In this document: piece by piece, positions 49,739-57,415 of the stretch
How the letters are laid out: each line of letters starts with the position of its first letter
How positions within the stretch are numbered: the stretch's first letter is position 1
From: a virus
IMG/VR virus record: IMGVR_UViG_3300049460_000196
Location: 1 to 64,000 of that record
Reading direction: 5' to 3' (one strand)
DNA length: 64,000 nucleotides
Program-made: the position numbers and the translations under genes
Notes under the pieces: generated by a model
What the model was told of the DNA's origin: nothing
Database searches by the model: none
The model's input: the letters and a program-made list of their open reading frames with translations, nothing else

Positions 49739-50112
49739 TAAATGGATACCGCCAACAGGTCAGTGGCCACAACATGTGGCGGCACGTTTGCACGTACATG
49801 ATGCTGAATCAACAGCATACCAATGTATTTGTCGAAGTTGCCGTCATCCGCGTCGTCTACCCAGCCGTTGTAAGGATACGTGGTTTCGTCGTATCCCTCT
49901 TCACCTTCCTGAAACTTCACTAATTCACTTACTGGCGTGGGATCGTCAATCTTCAGACTCAGCTTGTACTTAAAGTCACCGTCCTGATAGTCCAGCATCT
50001 TGTAGTCGTACTCCAATGCATCATCACGAAGCATCTGATACATCCAATCTGGCAAGTCATAGCCACGGATAGTGTGAATATAAGCTGGGCTGTGATCAGT
50101 TATTGCCAACAT
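49738..50112 (-). CDS. Unknown acidic protein
   Basis: 124 residues, Asp/Tyr-rich (YDYKMLDYQDGDFKYKLSL). No family recognised. Starts 3 bases after the YqeY-like gene stop. Confidence 0.7.
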   Translation of the reverse strand: MLAITDHSPAYIHTIRGYDLPDWMYQMLRDDALEYDYKMLDYQDGDFKYKLSLKIDDPTPVSELVKFQEGEEGYDETTYPYNGWVDDADDGNFDKYIGMLLIQHHVRANVPPHVVATDLLAVSI

Positions 50113-50115
50113 GAA

Positions 50116-50724
50116 TTATCCTTCAGATATTAAGCGCTTGATGGTCGCTGTGACCAATTGTGGATCGGCCTTCATTTGACGCATAACTTGCCCCATGAGC
50201 GAGCCGATTGCTTTGTCCTTACCAGACTTAAATTCCTGGACTGCCTTGGCATTCTGCGCCAAGACTGTTTTTACAATCGCATCCAGTTCACTCGTATCTG
50301 CCTCATCCAGTGCCGTAGAGGTCACCAAAACGTCTTCCAGCAAAAGTCCGATGTTGGACGTCAGCAGCACATCTTTCAGCAGCAAACGCGCCTGGTCTTT
50401 GCGAATCAGGTTTTTGTCGAGGAGCTGGGCAATTGCGAACAACGAACGCCCAGCACCATAGTGGTATTCTGGAATGTCGGTCAAGACCAAACCTGATTGA
50501 CTCAGTTGGCCTGACACGTCGTTGATCATGAACTTGTGGAAAACATCCAGATCAGAACTGAGGGTGAAACTTGCCGCATCTTTGCCGTGGAGATTAGCCA
50601 TGACAGCACGGTACATGAGTTCCTGATCTTTCATCACATTGATGTTTTGGTACAGTTTCAGCACCTCGGTATCATCAATGTGGGCAATACTGGCCACAAC
50701 AGCGGCAATTTCTAATTGTTTCAT
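50116..50724 (-). CDS. GatB/YqeY-tail domain protein
   Basis: 202 residues from ATG 50724, 13 bases after the interrupted tRNA. The C-terminal ~150 residues match the GatB tail/YqeY domain: VSGQLSQSGLVLTDIPE, RLLLKDVLLTSNIGLLLEDVL, AIVKTVLAQNAKAVQEFKSGKDKAIGSLMGQVMRQ and DPQLVTATIKRLI. In GatB this region contacts tRNA during Glu/Asp to Gln/Asn conversion. No catalytic GatB domain is attached. Cotranscription with a tRNA suggests a tRNA-binding role (inference). Confidence 0.85.
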   Translation of the reverse strand: MKQLEIAAVVASIAHIDDTEVLKLYQNINVMKDQELMYRAVMANLHGKDAASFTLSSDLDVFHKFMINDVSGQLSQSGLVLTDIPEYHYGAGRSLFAIAQLLDKNLIRKDQARLLLKDVLLTSNIGLLLEDVLVTSTALDEADTSELDAIVKTVLAQNAKAVQEFKSGKDKAIGSLMGQVMRQMKADPQLVTATIKRLISEG

Positions 50725-50737
50725 ATACGTTAAATTC

Positions 50738-50968
50738 TGGTGGACGCGACGGGACTTGAACCCGCGTATTTCCTTGTACCCGGGCATTACTCCGGGATCT
50801 AACACAACTTGGAAAATCCGCTTCCCTTGCTGTTTATCGCCACCTGTTGCCAGGCCGCTATAGGTGCGGGGTAAAACCATGCGTTATGCCAGACTTGCGA
50901 CTTGGAACCCATTTTATTGGAACCCCTGCCTATTTTTAGGAGTGCATCGCCCTCTTTGCTACGCGCCC
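50738..50968 (-). tRNA. tRNA interrupted by a ~159-base insertion (possible Val TAC)
   Basis: 7-bp acceptor (50962-50968 with 50742-50748, one G-T), encoded CCA, T-arm GCGGG/CCCGT and D-arm 50944-50959. The 5' exon would end at T 50938. The insertion ends in G (50779), as group I introns do, and a P1-like hairpin (CTCCT with AGGGG) spans the 5' junction. Joining gives a loop reading TTACAA, suggesting Val TAC. The insert is smaller than usual group I introns and contains ACAGCAA (50827-50833). Confidence 0.55.
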
Positions 50969-50976
50969 ATGTTCAT

Positions 50977-51005
50977 ATGGTATTGCCAGTTTACCGGGAA
51001 GTCAA
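50977..51005 (-). promoter_or_regulatory. sigma70 promoter for the interrupted tRNA
   Basis: TTGACT, 17 bases, TACCAT. Predicted start is within a few bases of the tRNA 5' end. Confidence 0.7.
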
Positions 51006-51149
51006 GCGATCTATTACCGCCCAAGCTTTTAGCCGATCAATCTCGAGTGAAATTTCAAGATCCGTGTAACCTTCCAGTTCCATCACGGTGGCGATGTAGA
51101 AATATGGATCAGGCTGTAACGAAGCCCAGATTTTCTTGAGCCAATTCAT
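50991..51149 (-). CDS. Small unknown protein
   Basis: 52 residues (MNWLKKIWASLQPDPYFYIA...). Start overlaps the upstream stop (ATGA). Helical, Trp-rich. Its end carries the tRNA promoter. Confidence 0.65.
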   Translation of the reverse strand: MNWLKKIWASLQPDPYFYIATVMELEGYTDLEISLEIDRLKAWAVIDRLTSR

Positions 51150-51370
51150 GATATCAACACTGCATTGGTGGAGATAACTTCGTTAATCAGTTCACGCTGT
51201 TTATCAGCCAAAGCCAAGGGAAACATGGGCGAATCGTATTGCTTCTGGGTTAAGTTGAAGGTTAGCTCAGCGGTCATCAACACACCAACACCCAACCCTT
51301 CCTGAAATTCTTTGGTGGCCCCGTTTACCACTACGGATAGCTTGTAGACTCGCTTGATCGTTTCGGTCAT
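51146..51370 (-). CDS. Small unknown protein
   Basis: 74 residues, beta-rich start then helix (LALADKQRELINEVIS). Function unknown. Confidence 0.65.
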   Translation of the reverse strand: MTETIKRVYKLSVVVNGATKEFQEGLGVGVLMTAELTFNLTQKQYDSPMFPLALADKQRELINEVISTNAVLIS

Positions 51371-51379
51371 AGCCAGCTC

Positions 51380-51628
51380 CTAGTGAACAGTGTTGTTGCC
51401 AGGCATTACCAGCGCATGATTGTTCCGGTACAGCAAGCCAGCATGAATCATATTCACTTCTTCCACAAACGCACGGATCTTTTCAGGCGATACCATGTCC
51501 TCTTCATGCGACTTGATATCTAGGACAAAAACTTCGACATCAAAGTCTGGTTTAGGCGGAAGAACTTCAGTCCGCTCACTCATGAATTTTTTCAACAGGT
51601 CACGCCATTCCAATTTCTTGTCGTCCAT
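51380..51628 (-). CDS. Small unknown protein
   Basis: 82 residues, charged. No family recognised. First gene after promoter 51652-51680. Confidence 0.7.
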   Translation of the reverse strand: MDDKKLEWRDLLKKFMSERTEVLPPKPDFDVEVFVLDIKSHEEDMVSPEKIRAFVEEVNMIHAGLLYRNNHALVMPGNNTVH

Positions 51629-51651
51629 GATTGCTCCTTTTCTGATGTTTC

Positions 51652-51680
51652 ATTTTACACGCAAGTGAACAATCATGCAA
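51652..51680 (-). promoter_or_regulatory. Early-type sigma70 promoter with conserved spacer
   Basis: TTGCAT, 17 bases containing GTTCACTTG, TAAAAT. Drives 51380-51628. Confidence 0.7.
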
Positions 51681-51682
51681 GC

Positions 51683-52057
51683 CTATTCTGGGAGATCGCT
51701 TGGGTGCATGCCATAGAGGTCAGCTACTGGTTCACGTAAGACAGTTTTGAGGTTGGCAACCAAATCTTCCAGATAAGCGAGGCGAGCTTCCAACTCGCTC
51801 TTTTGCTCTTTGTGCATGGCATGAGCAGTTGCATAAGTGTAGTCATCAGCATACGATAAACTACCGTAACCAGAAAGACTGTAACCAATCAATTGTGCGA
51901 ACTGATTTTGATCATCTTTGTCAACATCATCCATACAGGCGATGTCATTGAGGTTGATCACGTTGGTGTCAACTAACTGACGAATGATCTTATTGGCTTT
52001 GAAGCGAAGGGTGCCGTGCTGGTCGAGTTCCAGCGGCTGAATTGGATGTTTGGACAT
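51683..52057 (-). CDS. Unknown protein with C-terminal coiled coil
   Basis: 124 residues from ATG 52057, 15 bases after tRNA-Arg(CCT). The C-terminal ~50 residues form a coiled coil (KEQKSELEARLAYLEDLVAN). Function unknown. Confidence 0.7.
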   Translation of the reverse strand: MSKHPIQPLELDQHGTLRFKANKIIRQLVDTNVINLNDIACMDDVDKDDQNQFAQLIGYSLSGYGSLSYADDYTYATAHAMHKEQKSELEARLAYLEDLVANLKTVLREPVADLYGMHPSDLPE

Positions 52058-52072
52058 GTTTTTGGTCCCTCG

Positions 52073-52134
52073 TACTGGAGTCGAACCAGTCAAGCACGCT
52101 TAGGAGGCACGCTGCTCAATCCCTGAGACGAGAG
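52073..52134 (-). tRNA. Short tRNA-Arg(CCT)
   Basis: Acceptor 52128-52134 with 52077-52083 pairs 7 of 7. CCA encoded. Loop CTCCTAA on a 6-bp stem, T-loop TTCGACT. Only 62 bases, with a 2-base variable loop and a short D-loop. Confidence 0.8.
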
Positions 52135-52214
52135 GTAATGGTTAAGATATTGCCACTCTACTGGCAATACTTGATGCACACAATAATCTAAATACCAGTC
52201 ATTGGAGACATTAT

Positions 52215-52757
52215 ATGAAAATTCTTATCACAGGTGCAAGTCGGGGTATTGGTCTTGCCACAGCGTCTTTGCTGACGTCTATGGGGCATACCGTGATTGA
52301 TGCTAGTCGGAGTACCGGCCATGACATTCGTCGCCCACAATCATTCTTGAATCTACTGCGCGACTGCGATGTATTCATCAACAACGCATATTCATTCCAG
52401 GCACATTTCGCACAAACGGAAGTGCTATATGGCGCATATGATCTCTGGAAGGATACCAATAAACACATCATCAGTATTGGATCAAACTCAGCAGATGGCA
52501 TTAAGAATCATCCGCACCTATACGCCGTAGCCAAACATGCGTTGGATAAAGCATCCGAGCAATTGGCCAACACTGGATCGAAATGCCGTGTGACCAATGT
52601 GAGGTTTGGATTAGTTGACACCCAAATGAGTGCCAGTATTGTGGGATATCCTGGGCAGCGTCGTATCACTCCCCAGGAAGCCGCAGAGACGATTGTGTGG
52701 GCTACGAATCAGCCAAGTGGATTGCTGATGAAAACCACTACAGTGCAACCGTGTTGA
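52215..52757 (+). CDS. Short-chain dehydrogenase/reductase
   Basis: 180 residues, shorter than usual SDRs (~250). ITGASRGIGLA is the TGxxxGIG dinucleotide loop, INNAYS stands for NNAG, ISIGSNSAD carries the catalytic Ser, and YAVAKHAL the YxxxK pair. It should be active with NAD(P). Substrate unknown. Rightward and isolated, with its end meeting a leftward gene. Confidence 0.88.
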   Translation: MKILITGASRGIGLATASLLTSMGHTVIDASRSTGHDIRRPQSFLNLLRDCDVFINNAYSFQAHFAQTEVLYGAYDLWKDTNKHIISIGSNSADGIKNHPHLYAVAKHALDKASEQLANTGSKCRVTNVRFGLVDTQMSASIVGYPGQRRITPQEAAETIVWATNQPSGLLMKTTTVQPC

Positions 52758-52758
52758 A

Positions 52759-52953
52759 TTACTGACGTGGCATTTTGCTGGTTTTGGTAGGCCAGGCAGC
52801 GGGATTACGGGCGGTATTGTACTTCTGTTCAGGAGCTGATTCGCGGATCATATTGATCGTCGTTGTCAGTGGAGATTCATGGCCGGGGGCAAACAACTTG
52901 CTAACTTTTACAACAACCGAGTTAATAAAGTTTTGTTTGGAAGTGTTTGGCAT
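52759..52953 (-). CDS. Small unknown protein
   Basis: 64 residues from ATG 52953 (52965 also possible). Basic with Ser/Thr. No family recognised. Promoter 52983-53011. Confidence 0.6.
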   Translation of the reverse strand: MPNTSKQNFINSVVVKVSKLFAPGHESPLTTTINMIRESAPEQKYNTARNPAAWPTKTSKMPRQ

Positions 52954-52982
52954 GATGGTCATCCAGCTAGTTAAGATAACGC

Positions 52983-53011
52983 AGTATAGTACCAAATGAA
53001 CAAAAGATCAA
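52983..53011 (-). promoter_or_regulatory. Early-type sigma70 promoter with conserved spacer
   Basis: TTGATC, 17 bases containing GTTCATTTG, TATACT. Drives 52759-52953. Confidence 0.8.
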
Positions 53012-53129
53012 CTTCTATTTGAAGACAGCCACCAACCCTGATCACAAAGTTGGTGCTGCGGAGAATCAGACCACCATCCAGAATAAACCAGATAGCCTGG
53101 GGAACGAGTGCTCCCGGGTCATTGAATTT

Positions 53130-53207
53130 TGGTGGTGATAGGCGGGATCGAACCGCCGACCTGCGGGTTATGAATCCGCCGCTCTAACCAGTCTGAGCTA
53201 TATCACC
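53130..53207 (-). tRNA. tRNA with CAT anticodon (Met or Ile2)
   Basis: Canonical cloverleaf with encoded CCA, acceptor 53201-53207/53134-53140 and loop containing CAT. Confidence 0.95.
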
Positions 53208-53209
53208 TT

Positions 53210-53294
53210 TGGTGTCCTGGGCGGGACTCGAACCCGCACGCCTTTCGGCACCACCCCCTCAAAGTGGCGAGTCTACCAATTTCTCCACCAGGAC
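53210..53294 (-). tRNA. tRNA-Leu(GAG)
   Basis: Type II tRNA, encoded CCA, acceptor 53288-53294/53214-53220, loop TTGAGGG on CCACT/GGTGG. Confidence 0.92.
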
Positions 53295-53339
53295 ATTTTG
53301 TATTGCATGTATTATAGAACCTATTTACTAGTCTTGCAA

Positions 53340-53735
53340 CTACAGCCGTTTGAAAATTCCTTCCAGGGCCTGATATTCAGTACCCTTCAGATCTTTTGTT
53401 GCCTTATTGGCTGCACGAATTGCTGAACGGCTACTCTTAACCTGATTGATCAACTCTGCCAATACCTTCGGATCCAAGCATTCAAATTCATGAAGAGCCA
53501 TGATACGGCTGCACCCATATTTACCCGTGAAAGAAGTGGTAACATGCAGATGCACGGCATCCAGATTTGCATTATAGCCAGCGAGGAAAATCCGGAAGAC
53601 GACATCGTGATTCTTTTTCGTTCTCGCAAGCAGGTATGGGCTCCATTGTGTTGGCTCAGTGACGGCGAGGTTCAACATATTGGCTTTCGCGACAAAGCGA
53701 TTCGCAACATCTTGTTGCACAGGATTGAGAATCAT
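53340..53735 (-). CDS. Unknown protein, paralogue of 53744-54169
   Basis: 131 residues. Shares with the next gene an N-terminal P-x2-Q-x-(V/L)A(N/D)RF---KA, a middle EFE-(C/R)-(L/I)DPK-LA-L and an end S-R(S/T)A-RAA-KA. Tandem duplicate. Function unknown. Confidence 0.75.
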   Translation of the reverse strand: MILNPVQQDVANRFVAKANMLNLAVTEPTQWSPYLLARTKKNHDVVFRIFLAGYNANLDAVHLHVTTSFTGKYGCSRIMALHEFECLDPKVLAELINQVKSSRSAIRAANKATKDLKGTEYQALEGIFKRL

Positions 53736-53743
53736 GTTGTACC

Positions 53744-54169
53744 TTAAATCAGCTTATTGATCAAGTCGTTGATCTTCACACCTTCAGCGCCGATGGCAAC
53801 CTGTAGGGCTTTCTTGGCTGCACGGTGAGCCGTACGACTGTCAGTGATTTGTTGGTGGAGCGCAGCCAAAGCCTTGGGATCAATGCGCTCAAATTCTTCA
53901 ATCGTGATGTACTTGATCGACTCATGGATGCCCGAAATACTTGATTGGACATGCTGGGTGATCTTTGGGCCGTTCGCACTCAATGGATCAGCACTCACAT
54001 TGAATTGGAACAGGATAGAACGGTTCTTGGCATGCCGGGCTTCGTGCGTCCAAGTATTCCACCAATTCATGGTTGATGTTGGATTACGAAAATCCAGAAC
54101 GAAGCCAATGTGTTCAGCTTTAAGGATAAAGCGATCGGCTAGTGCCTGCATGGCGGGATGAATGTTCAT
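53744..54169 (-). CDS. Unknown protein, paralogue of 53340-53735
   Basis: 141 residues from ATG 54169 (longer TTG frame not favoured). Same architecture as its downstream paralogue, 8 bases away. Confidence 0.75.
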   Translation of the reverse strand: MNIHPAMQALADRFILKAEHIGFVLDFRNPTSTMNWWNTWTHEARHAKNRSILFQFNVSADPLSANGPKITQHVQSSISGIHESIKYITIEEFERIDPKALAALHQQITDSRTAHRAAKKALQVAIGAEGVKINDLINKLI

Positions 54170-54242
54170 GTGAATACAAAAAGATTGACAATACCACATG
54201 GTACTGCCAATCTGGCAACTACTCTACTGGGGAGTTTTCACA

Positions 54243-54476
54243 TTATTGGAAAACTTTGGTGACGATCAGCATACGACCTGGATACTTGACCGAGCGAGTG
54301 GCGCCATCCAGATAGACTTTGCCATTTTTGATCTCAGTTACTTCCTTGATCTCGATGTCATACGACGTTGCGATTTTACCCAACACAACGCCACGGACGA
54401 CTTTGTCGCCAACCTTGTAGTCGTTACCCAGCATGTCTTTGGCTTCGGTACCGAGGAAATCGCTCTGGATGGTCAT
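54243..54476 (-). CDS. Small beta-barrel-like protein
   Basis: 77 residues: GNDYKVGDKVVRGVVLGKIA then IEIKEVTEIKNGKVYLDG, an SH3/KOW-like strand order. Function unknown. Promoter 54508-54536. Confidence 0.7.
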   Translation of the reverse strand: MTIQSDFLGTEAKDMLGNDYKVGDKVVRGVVLGKIATSYDIEIKEVTEIKNGKVYLDGATRSVKYPGRMLIVTKVFQ

Positions 54477-54507
54477 CTGCTACTCCGTGTTCGTTTATCT
54501 TGTTCCT

Positions 54508-54536
54508 ATTATAGGCGTAGATGAACAAACAATCAA
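54508..54536 (-). promoter_or_regulatory. Early-type sigma70 promoter with conserved spacer
   Basis: TTGATT, 17 bases containing GTTCATCT, TATAAT. Drives 54243-54476. Confidence 0.85.
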
Positions 54537-54539
54537 GTA

Positions 54540-54752
54540 TTAGTCACGTTTGTTTGCCAGTTCGTTCAACTGTTTGCTGAGGTCGGCGTCGGTTTCGGCG
54601 GTGATCACGCCCAGCTTAACCATGTTGTTCATGGTACCACGATACACTTCAAACTCGCGGTTATCGAACGACTCAACCATCACGTGCTCGCGACCAGTGT
54701 CGCTGTCGAAGGTGTCGTAGTTGTGTTTGATCTGCGCGTTGATGATATACAT
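54540..54752 (-). CDS. Small unknown protein
   Basis: 70 residues, alpha/beta (VESFDNREFEVYRGTMNN). Promoter 54781-54809. No family recognised. Confidence 0.7.
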   Translation of the reverse strand: MYIINAQIKHNYDTFDSDTGREHVMVESFDNREFEVYRGTMNNMVKLGVITAETDADLSKQLNELANKRD

Positions 54753-54780
54753 GGTCGCTCCTGCATTTGTGTAGAATCAC

Positions 54781-54809
54781 ATTATAGACGCAGATGAACA
54801 GAAAATCAA
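54781..54809 (-). promoter_or_regulatory. Early-type sigma70 promoter with conserved spacer
   Basis: TTGATT, 17 bases containing GTTCATCT, TATAAT. Nearly identical to 54508-54536. Confidence 0.85.
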
Positions 54810-54817
54810 GTAATATT

Positions 54818-54901
54818 TGGTGGACCAGAGCGGAATTGAACCGCCACGACGTCGCGAACGTCTTTCCCAGTGCGGAGGACTTGTACTCACCTGAGTAGCC
54901 C
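54818..54901 (-). tRNA. Type II tRNA-like gene, anticodon unclear
   Basis: Encoded CCA, T-arm AGCGG/CCGCT with TTCAATT, variable-arm hairpin GACG/CGTC. The acceptor pairs 6 of 7 (54895-54901 with 54822-54828). The anticodon loop reads CCGCACT, without the usual T33, so the identity is not assigned. Confidence 0.5.
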
Positions 54902-54926
54902 AGCGAAGCACCAATACATGATGCTT

Positions 54927-55092
54927 TGGTGGACTATGGGGACTCGAACCCCCTCTCCCTGGCCCGTAATGATCAGCCTCGTGGGGCTTGTCCCACAATC
55001 TCCGCCATTAGATGTAGCGGTGCTGAATCACGCTTCTGAAGCTACTCGCTTGAAGCCGATCATTACGAGCGACTGTTGCCAGTCACCCAGCT
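54927..55092 (-). other. tRNA 3' half joined to a structured RNA
   Basis: 54927-54960 is a tRNA T-arm, acceptor strand and CCA. Upstream of it, a 16-bp helix (about 55053-55068 with 54964-54979, two G-T) encloses three hairpins, preceded by GACTG-GCAA-CAGTC. No matching acceptor 5' strand is found upstream. It may be an interrupted tRNA or another cloverleaf-like RNA. Confidence 0.45.
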
Positions 55093-55095
55093 GGT

Positions 55096-55380
55096 TTAAT
55101 GGTCTTTGCAGTGACTCAGGTCGCCACGTGATGGCTTTGCACCAGCACGATGTTGTTTCGACCAGTCGTAATCTGCACCCGCGGAGGTAGCACCAGCTTT
55201 ACCAACGCTGTTTGGGTTCTCGGATACCATAGTCACGAAACGAATCTTACCCGTTTCTTCACCTTCGCGGCGCAGAGCAGCCTGAAACTCCAGTGGCTCT
55301 GCCAACAGTACGGTATCAAACACGCGGGATTTTGCTTCCAGGCCGTCTTCGTGAACTTCCGACCAATAAATCATAAACAT
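55096..55380 (-). CDS. Small unknown protein
   Basis: 94 residues, beta-rich start, Gly/Ala-rich end. The leader has a 7-bp CTCTCTT/AAGAGAG hairpin next to the SD. No family recognised. Confidence 0.7.
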   Translation of the reverse strand: MFMIYWSEVHEDGLEAKSRVFDTVLLAEPLEFQAALRREGEETGKIRFVTMVSENPNSVGKAGATSAGADYDWSKQHRAGAKPSRGDLSHCKDH

Positions 55381-55496
55381 TTTACTTCCTCTCTCTTTTC
55401 ATCTTTATATTTACAAGAGAGTATATGGTAAAATGGCCACATTTTCAACTGTTATTTCAGATGGGTGGGGAAAGTTGACTTTCCCCAGTTTACGCA

Positions 55497-56144
55497 CTAT
55501 GCAGCCTCACGCTCCAATTCGGCCATAGCCGTCTGGTATTCGTCATCGCTGTAGTAATGATTGCCCAGAACGTCTATCCAAACATTGGTAGTAGCATACT
55601 GATTGTTGTCGCAGAATTGAGCATCGACTTTGAATTGTTCACCATCAACCGAATAGGTTTTCGGTACAGTCACGTTATTGCAATAACGATCGACATGAAG
55701 GAACATTTGAGACAAGCGGGCATGACTTGCGACACGCGCTTTGGTGATGTCGCGAGTGAACTCAGTTACCTTCGCATCAACGGCATAAATGGGCTCCACG
55801 CCTTTATGATAAAACTTGACCAAGTATGCAGTCTTGGCTGGCTCGTAACGGAGTCGAGCATCGCGTCCGAGAACTTTCGTTTGACGAAACATGGTGGACA
55901 CACATTCGATAACCTCTGGTTTGAATCCTTCAGGGCCCACCAGTTTAACGTTCATCAAAAGCTCGCCTTTGTATTGGAGCCCGACCATATTATGACCGTG
56001 GGTATCAAGCAGCTTGCGAACGGCTTTGGCATGATGCTTGGTGCCCGTATATAGCGTCAATAGCGTATTGGGTTTGAACCCACGCTCCATCAATGCTGTA
56101 ACGGCCCGAACTGGATCTGAATCTACAATACGATGCGAAATCAT
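55497..56144 (-). CDS. Unknown protein
   Basis: 215 residues, alpha/beta, with LMERGFKPNTLLTLYTGTKHHAKAVRKLLDTHGH. A basic C-terminal half. No family recognised. Confidence 0.75.
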   Translation of the reverse strand: MISHRIVDSDPVRAVTALMERGFKPNTLLTLYTGTKHHAKAVRKLLDTHGHNMVGLQYKGELLMNVKLVGPEGFKPEVIECVSTMFRQTKVLGRDARLRYEPAKTAYLVKFYHKGVEPIYAVDAKVTEFTRDITKARVASHARLSQMFLHVDRYCNNVTVPKTYSVDGEQFKVDAQFCDNNQYATTNVWIDVLGNHYYSDDEYQTAMAELEREAA

Positions 56145-56205
56145 GTGCTTCCCCGGTGCGTTAAAAAAAACACACTATACTGTAATTAATACAATGTTCA
56201 AAGCT

Positions 56206-56508
56206 CTACACTACTAAAACATCAATGAAGGCAGTTGGGGTATTGGTGGGTTCAGGAGGAAAGACGGCGGCCCATTGTGCGGCATAGCGCTCAATAGATT
56301 CGCCTAGAATGAATTTATAGCCAACCACACAACCATCACCAGTAAACGCATTCAGCGTCGTGATCAGGAGTTCATTGGTTGGTGTTTCTTCGTAGTCATC
56401 ACTCAATGAATATGAGTCGATGTTGTGTGATTCGAGCCATGACTTTGCTTCCGGGTAATCACCGAACCAGAGTCCGTAAATGGCAATGCCCGTGTATGCA
56501 ACTGTCAT
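56206..56508 (-). CDS. Small unknown protein
   Basis: 100 residues. GIAIYGLWFGDYPEAKSWLESHNIDSY suggests a small alpha/beta fold. It follows the tRNA 3' fragment by 11 bases. No family recognised. Confidence 0.7.
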   Translation of the reverse strand: MTVAYTGIAIYGLWFGDYPEAKSWLESHNIDSYSLSDDYEETPTNELLITTLNAFTGDGCVVGYKFILGESIERYAAQWAAVFPPEPTNTPTAFIDVLVV

Positions 56509-56519
56509 AGTCTTTTATG

Positions 56520-56557
56520 TGGTAGGGAGAGGGGGACTTGAACCCCCACGCCACTAT
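56520..56557 (-). pseudogene. tRNA 3' fragment (T-arm, acceptor, CCA)
   Basis: T-arm GGGGG/CCCCC with TTCAAGT, acceptor TCTCCCT and CCA, but no anticodon or D-arm next to it. Its acceptor pairs 6 of 7 with the 5' fragment at 57095-57139. Confidence 0.6.
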
Positions 56558-56642
56558 TGGTACCCTGAGCCGGAATCGAACCGGCACGCCTCACGGCGCT
56601 TGATTTTGAGTCAAGTGCGTCTACCAGTTCCGCCATCAGGGC
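56558..56642 (-). tRNA. tRNA-Leu(CAA)
   Basis: Type II cloverleaf, encoded CCA, loop CTCAAAA. The HNH gene's stop codon lies inside its acceptor strand. Confidence 0.9.
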
Positions 56643-57091
56643 TCATTCTGTTTATATTGACTGCGTTTCTTACCAGTAAGAGCTTGAGCAATTTTCGCTC
56701 TATGTTCGGGAGATTTTGGCTTCCCTGCATTACCCTTACCAGCTTTACGTGCTTGCTCTACACCTCTACTCTGTGAGGCACATGCAGCTTCGTATCCATT
56801 CTTAGCGACATTCTGTTCCCAAAGCGTCATACCCGTATGGTCTACACGATCAATATAATTGTCTTTGTGCGTACCCCAATACAAATGATTGGGGTTACTG
56901 CATTTTTCATTATTGCAAGCATGACACAACAAAGTTGTGTGAGTTTCGGGTATGGTAGTTCCCAAAGTTGCTGCCAACAATCCGCGAAATTCAACTGATT
57001 TGCCACCACGTTCAACACATGGAAGTTCAAGAGCTAAATGACTACGGCGTTCTTCTCTACTCAGAAGCATATGGTCGATGATATTCATCAT
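56636..57091 (-). CDS. HNH homing endonuclease
   Basis: 151 residues. LLCHACNNEKCSNPNHLYWGTHKDN is the HNH metal and catalytic core (H-N-H with two Cys pairs). The C-terminal GKPKSPEHRAKIAQALTGKK is a NUMOD3 DNA-binding motif. Typical of phage free-standing or intronic homing nucleases. It lies between two halves of a Leu-type tRNA and overlaps tRNA-Leu(CAA) by 7 bases. Confidence 0.92.
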   Translation of the reverse strand: MMNIIDHMLLSREERRSHLALELPCVERGGKSVEFRGLLAATLGTTIPETHTTLLCHACNNEKCSNPNHLYWGTHKDNYIDRVDHTGMTLWEQNVAKNGYEAACASQSRGVEQARKAGKGNAGKPKSPEHRAKIAQALTGKKRSQYKQNEP

Positions 57092-57094
57092 CTA

Positions 57095-57139
57095 TTTAGT
57101 AAACACGGCTGCTGTGTCTACCAATTCCACCATCCCCCA
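57095..57139 (-). pseudogene. tRNA 5' fragment (Leu-type D-arm)
   Basis: Acceptor strand and D-arm GTGGAATTGGTAGACAC are intact, but an HNH gene follows instead of the anticodon and T-arm. Both break edges show AATAG. Probably one tRNA-Leu gene split by the HNH-tRNA segment. Confidence 0.55.
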
Positions 57140-57152
57140 TAAGCGTATATTT

Positions 57153-57237
57153 TGGTGCCCAGAGCCGGAATCGAACCGGCACGCCTTGCGGCAGCGGATT
57201 TTGAGTCCGCCAAGTCTACCAGTTTCATCATCTGGGC
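57153..57237 (-). tRNA. tRNA-Leu(CAA)
   Basis: Complete type II tRNA with CCA, acceptor 57231-57237/57157-57163, loop CTCAAAA on a GGCGGA/TCCGCT stem. Second gene with this anticodon. Confidence 0.93.
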
Positions 57238-57310
57238 GACAAAATATAAGTTCACGTGCTGCTAGTGCTCCGCATTATACATATCGGAGCCCAGTATGCC
57301 AAATGTTTTT

Positions 57311-57389
57311 TGGTGGATGCGGTGGGCATCGAACCCACAAAGCCCAAGATTTTAAGTCCCGGAGGTATGCCATTTCCCGTCACGCATCC
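57311..57389 (-). tRNA. tRNA-Leu(TAA), shortened
   Basis: Acceptor 57383-57389/57315-57321, CCA, loop CTTAAAA. The variable region is short for Leu and the anticodon stem uses two G-T pairs. Confidence 0.8.
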
Positions 57390-57415
57390 ATGGGATGACG
57401 CACGTCATCCATGTA

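Noticed and set aside
53013-53128. Short frame with ...YLVYSGWWSDS... upstream of tRNA genes
   Set aside because: Protein-like wording but no start codon or SD. Treated as non-coding.
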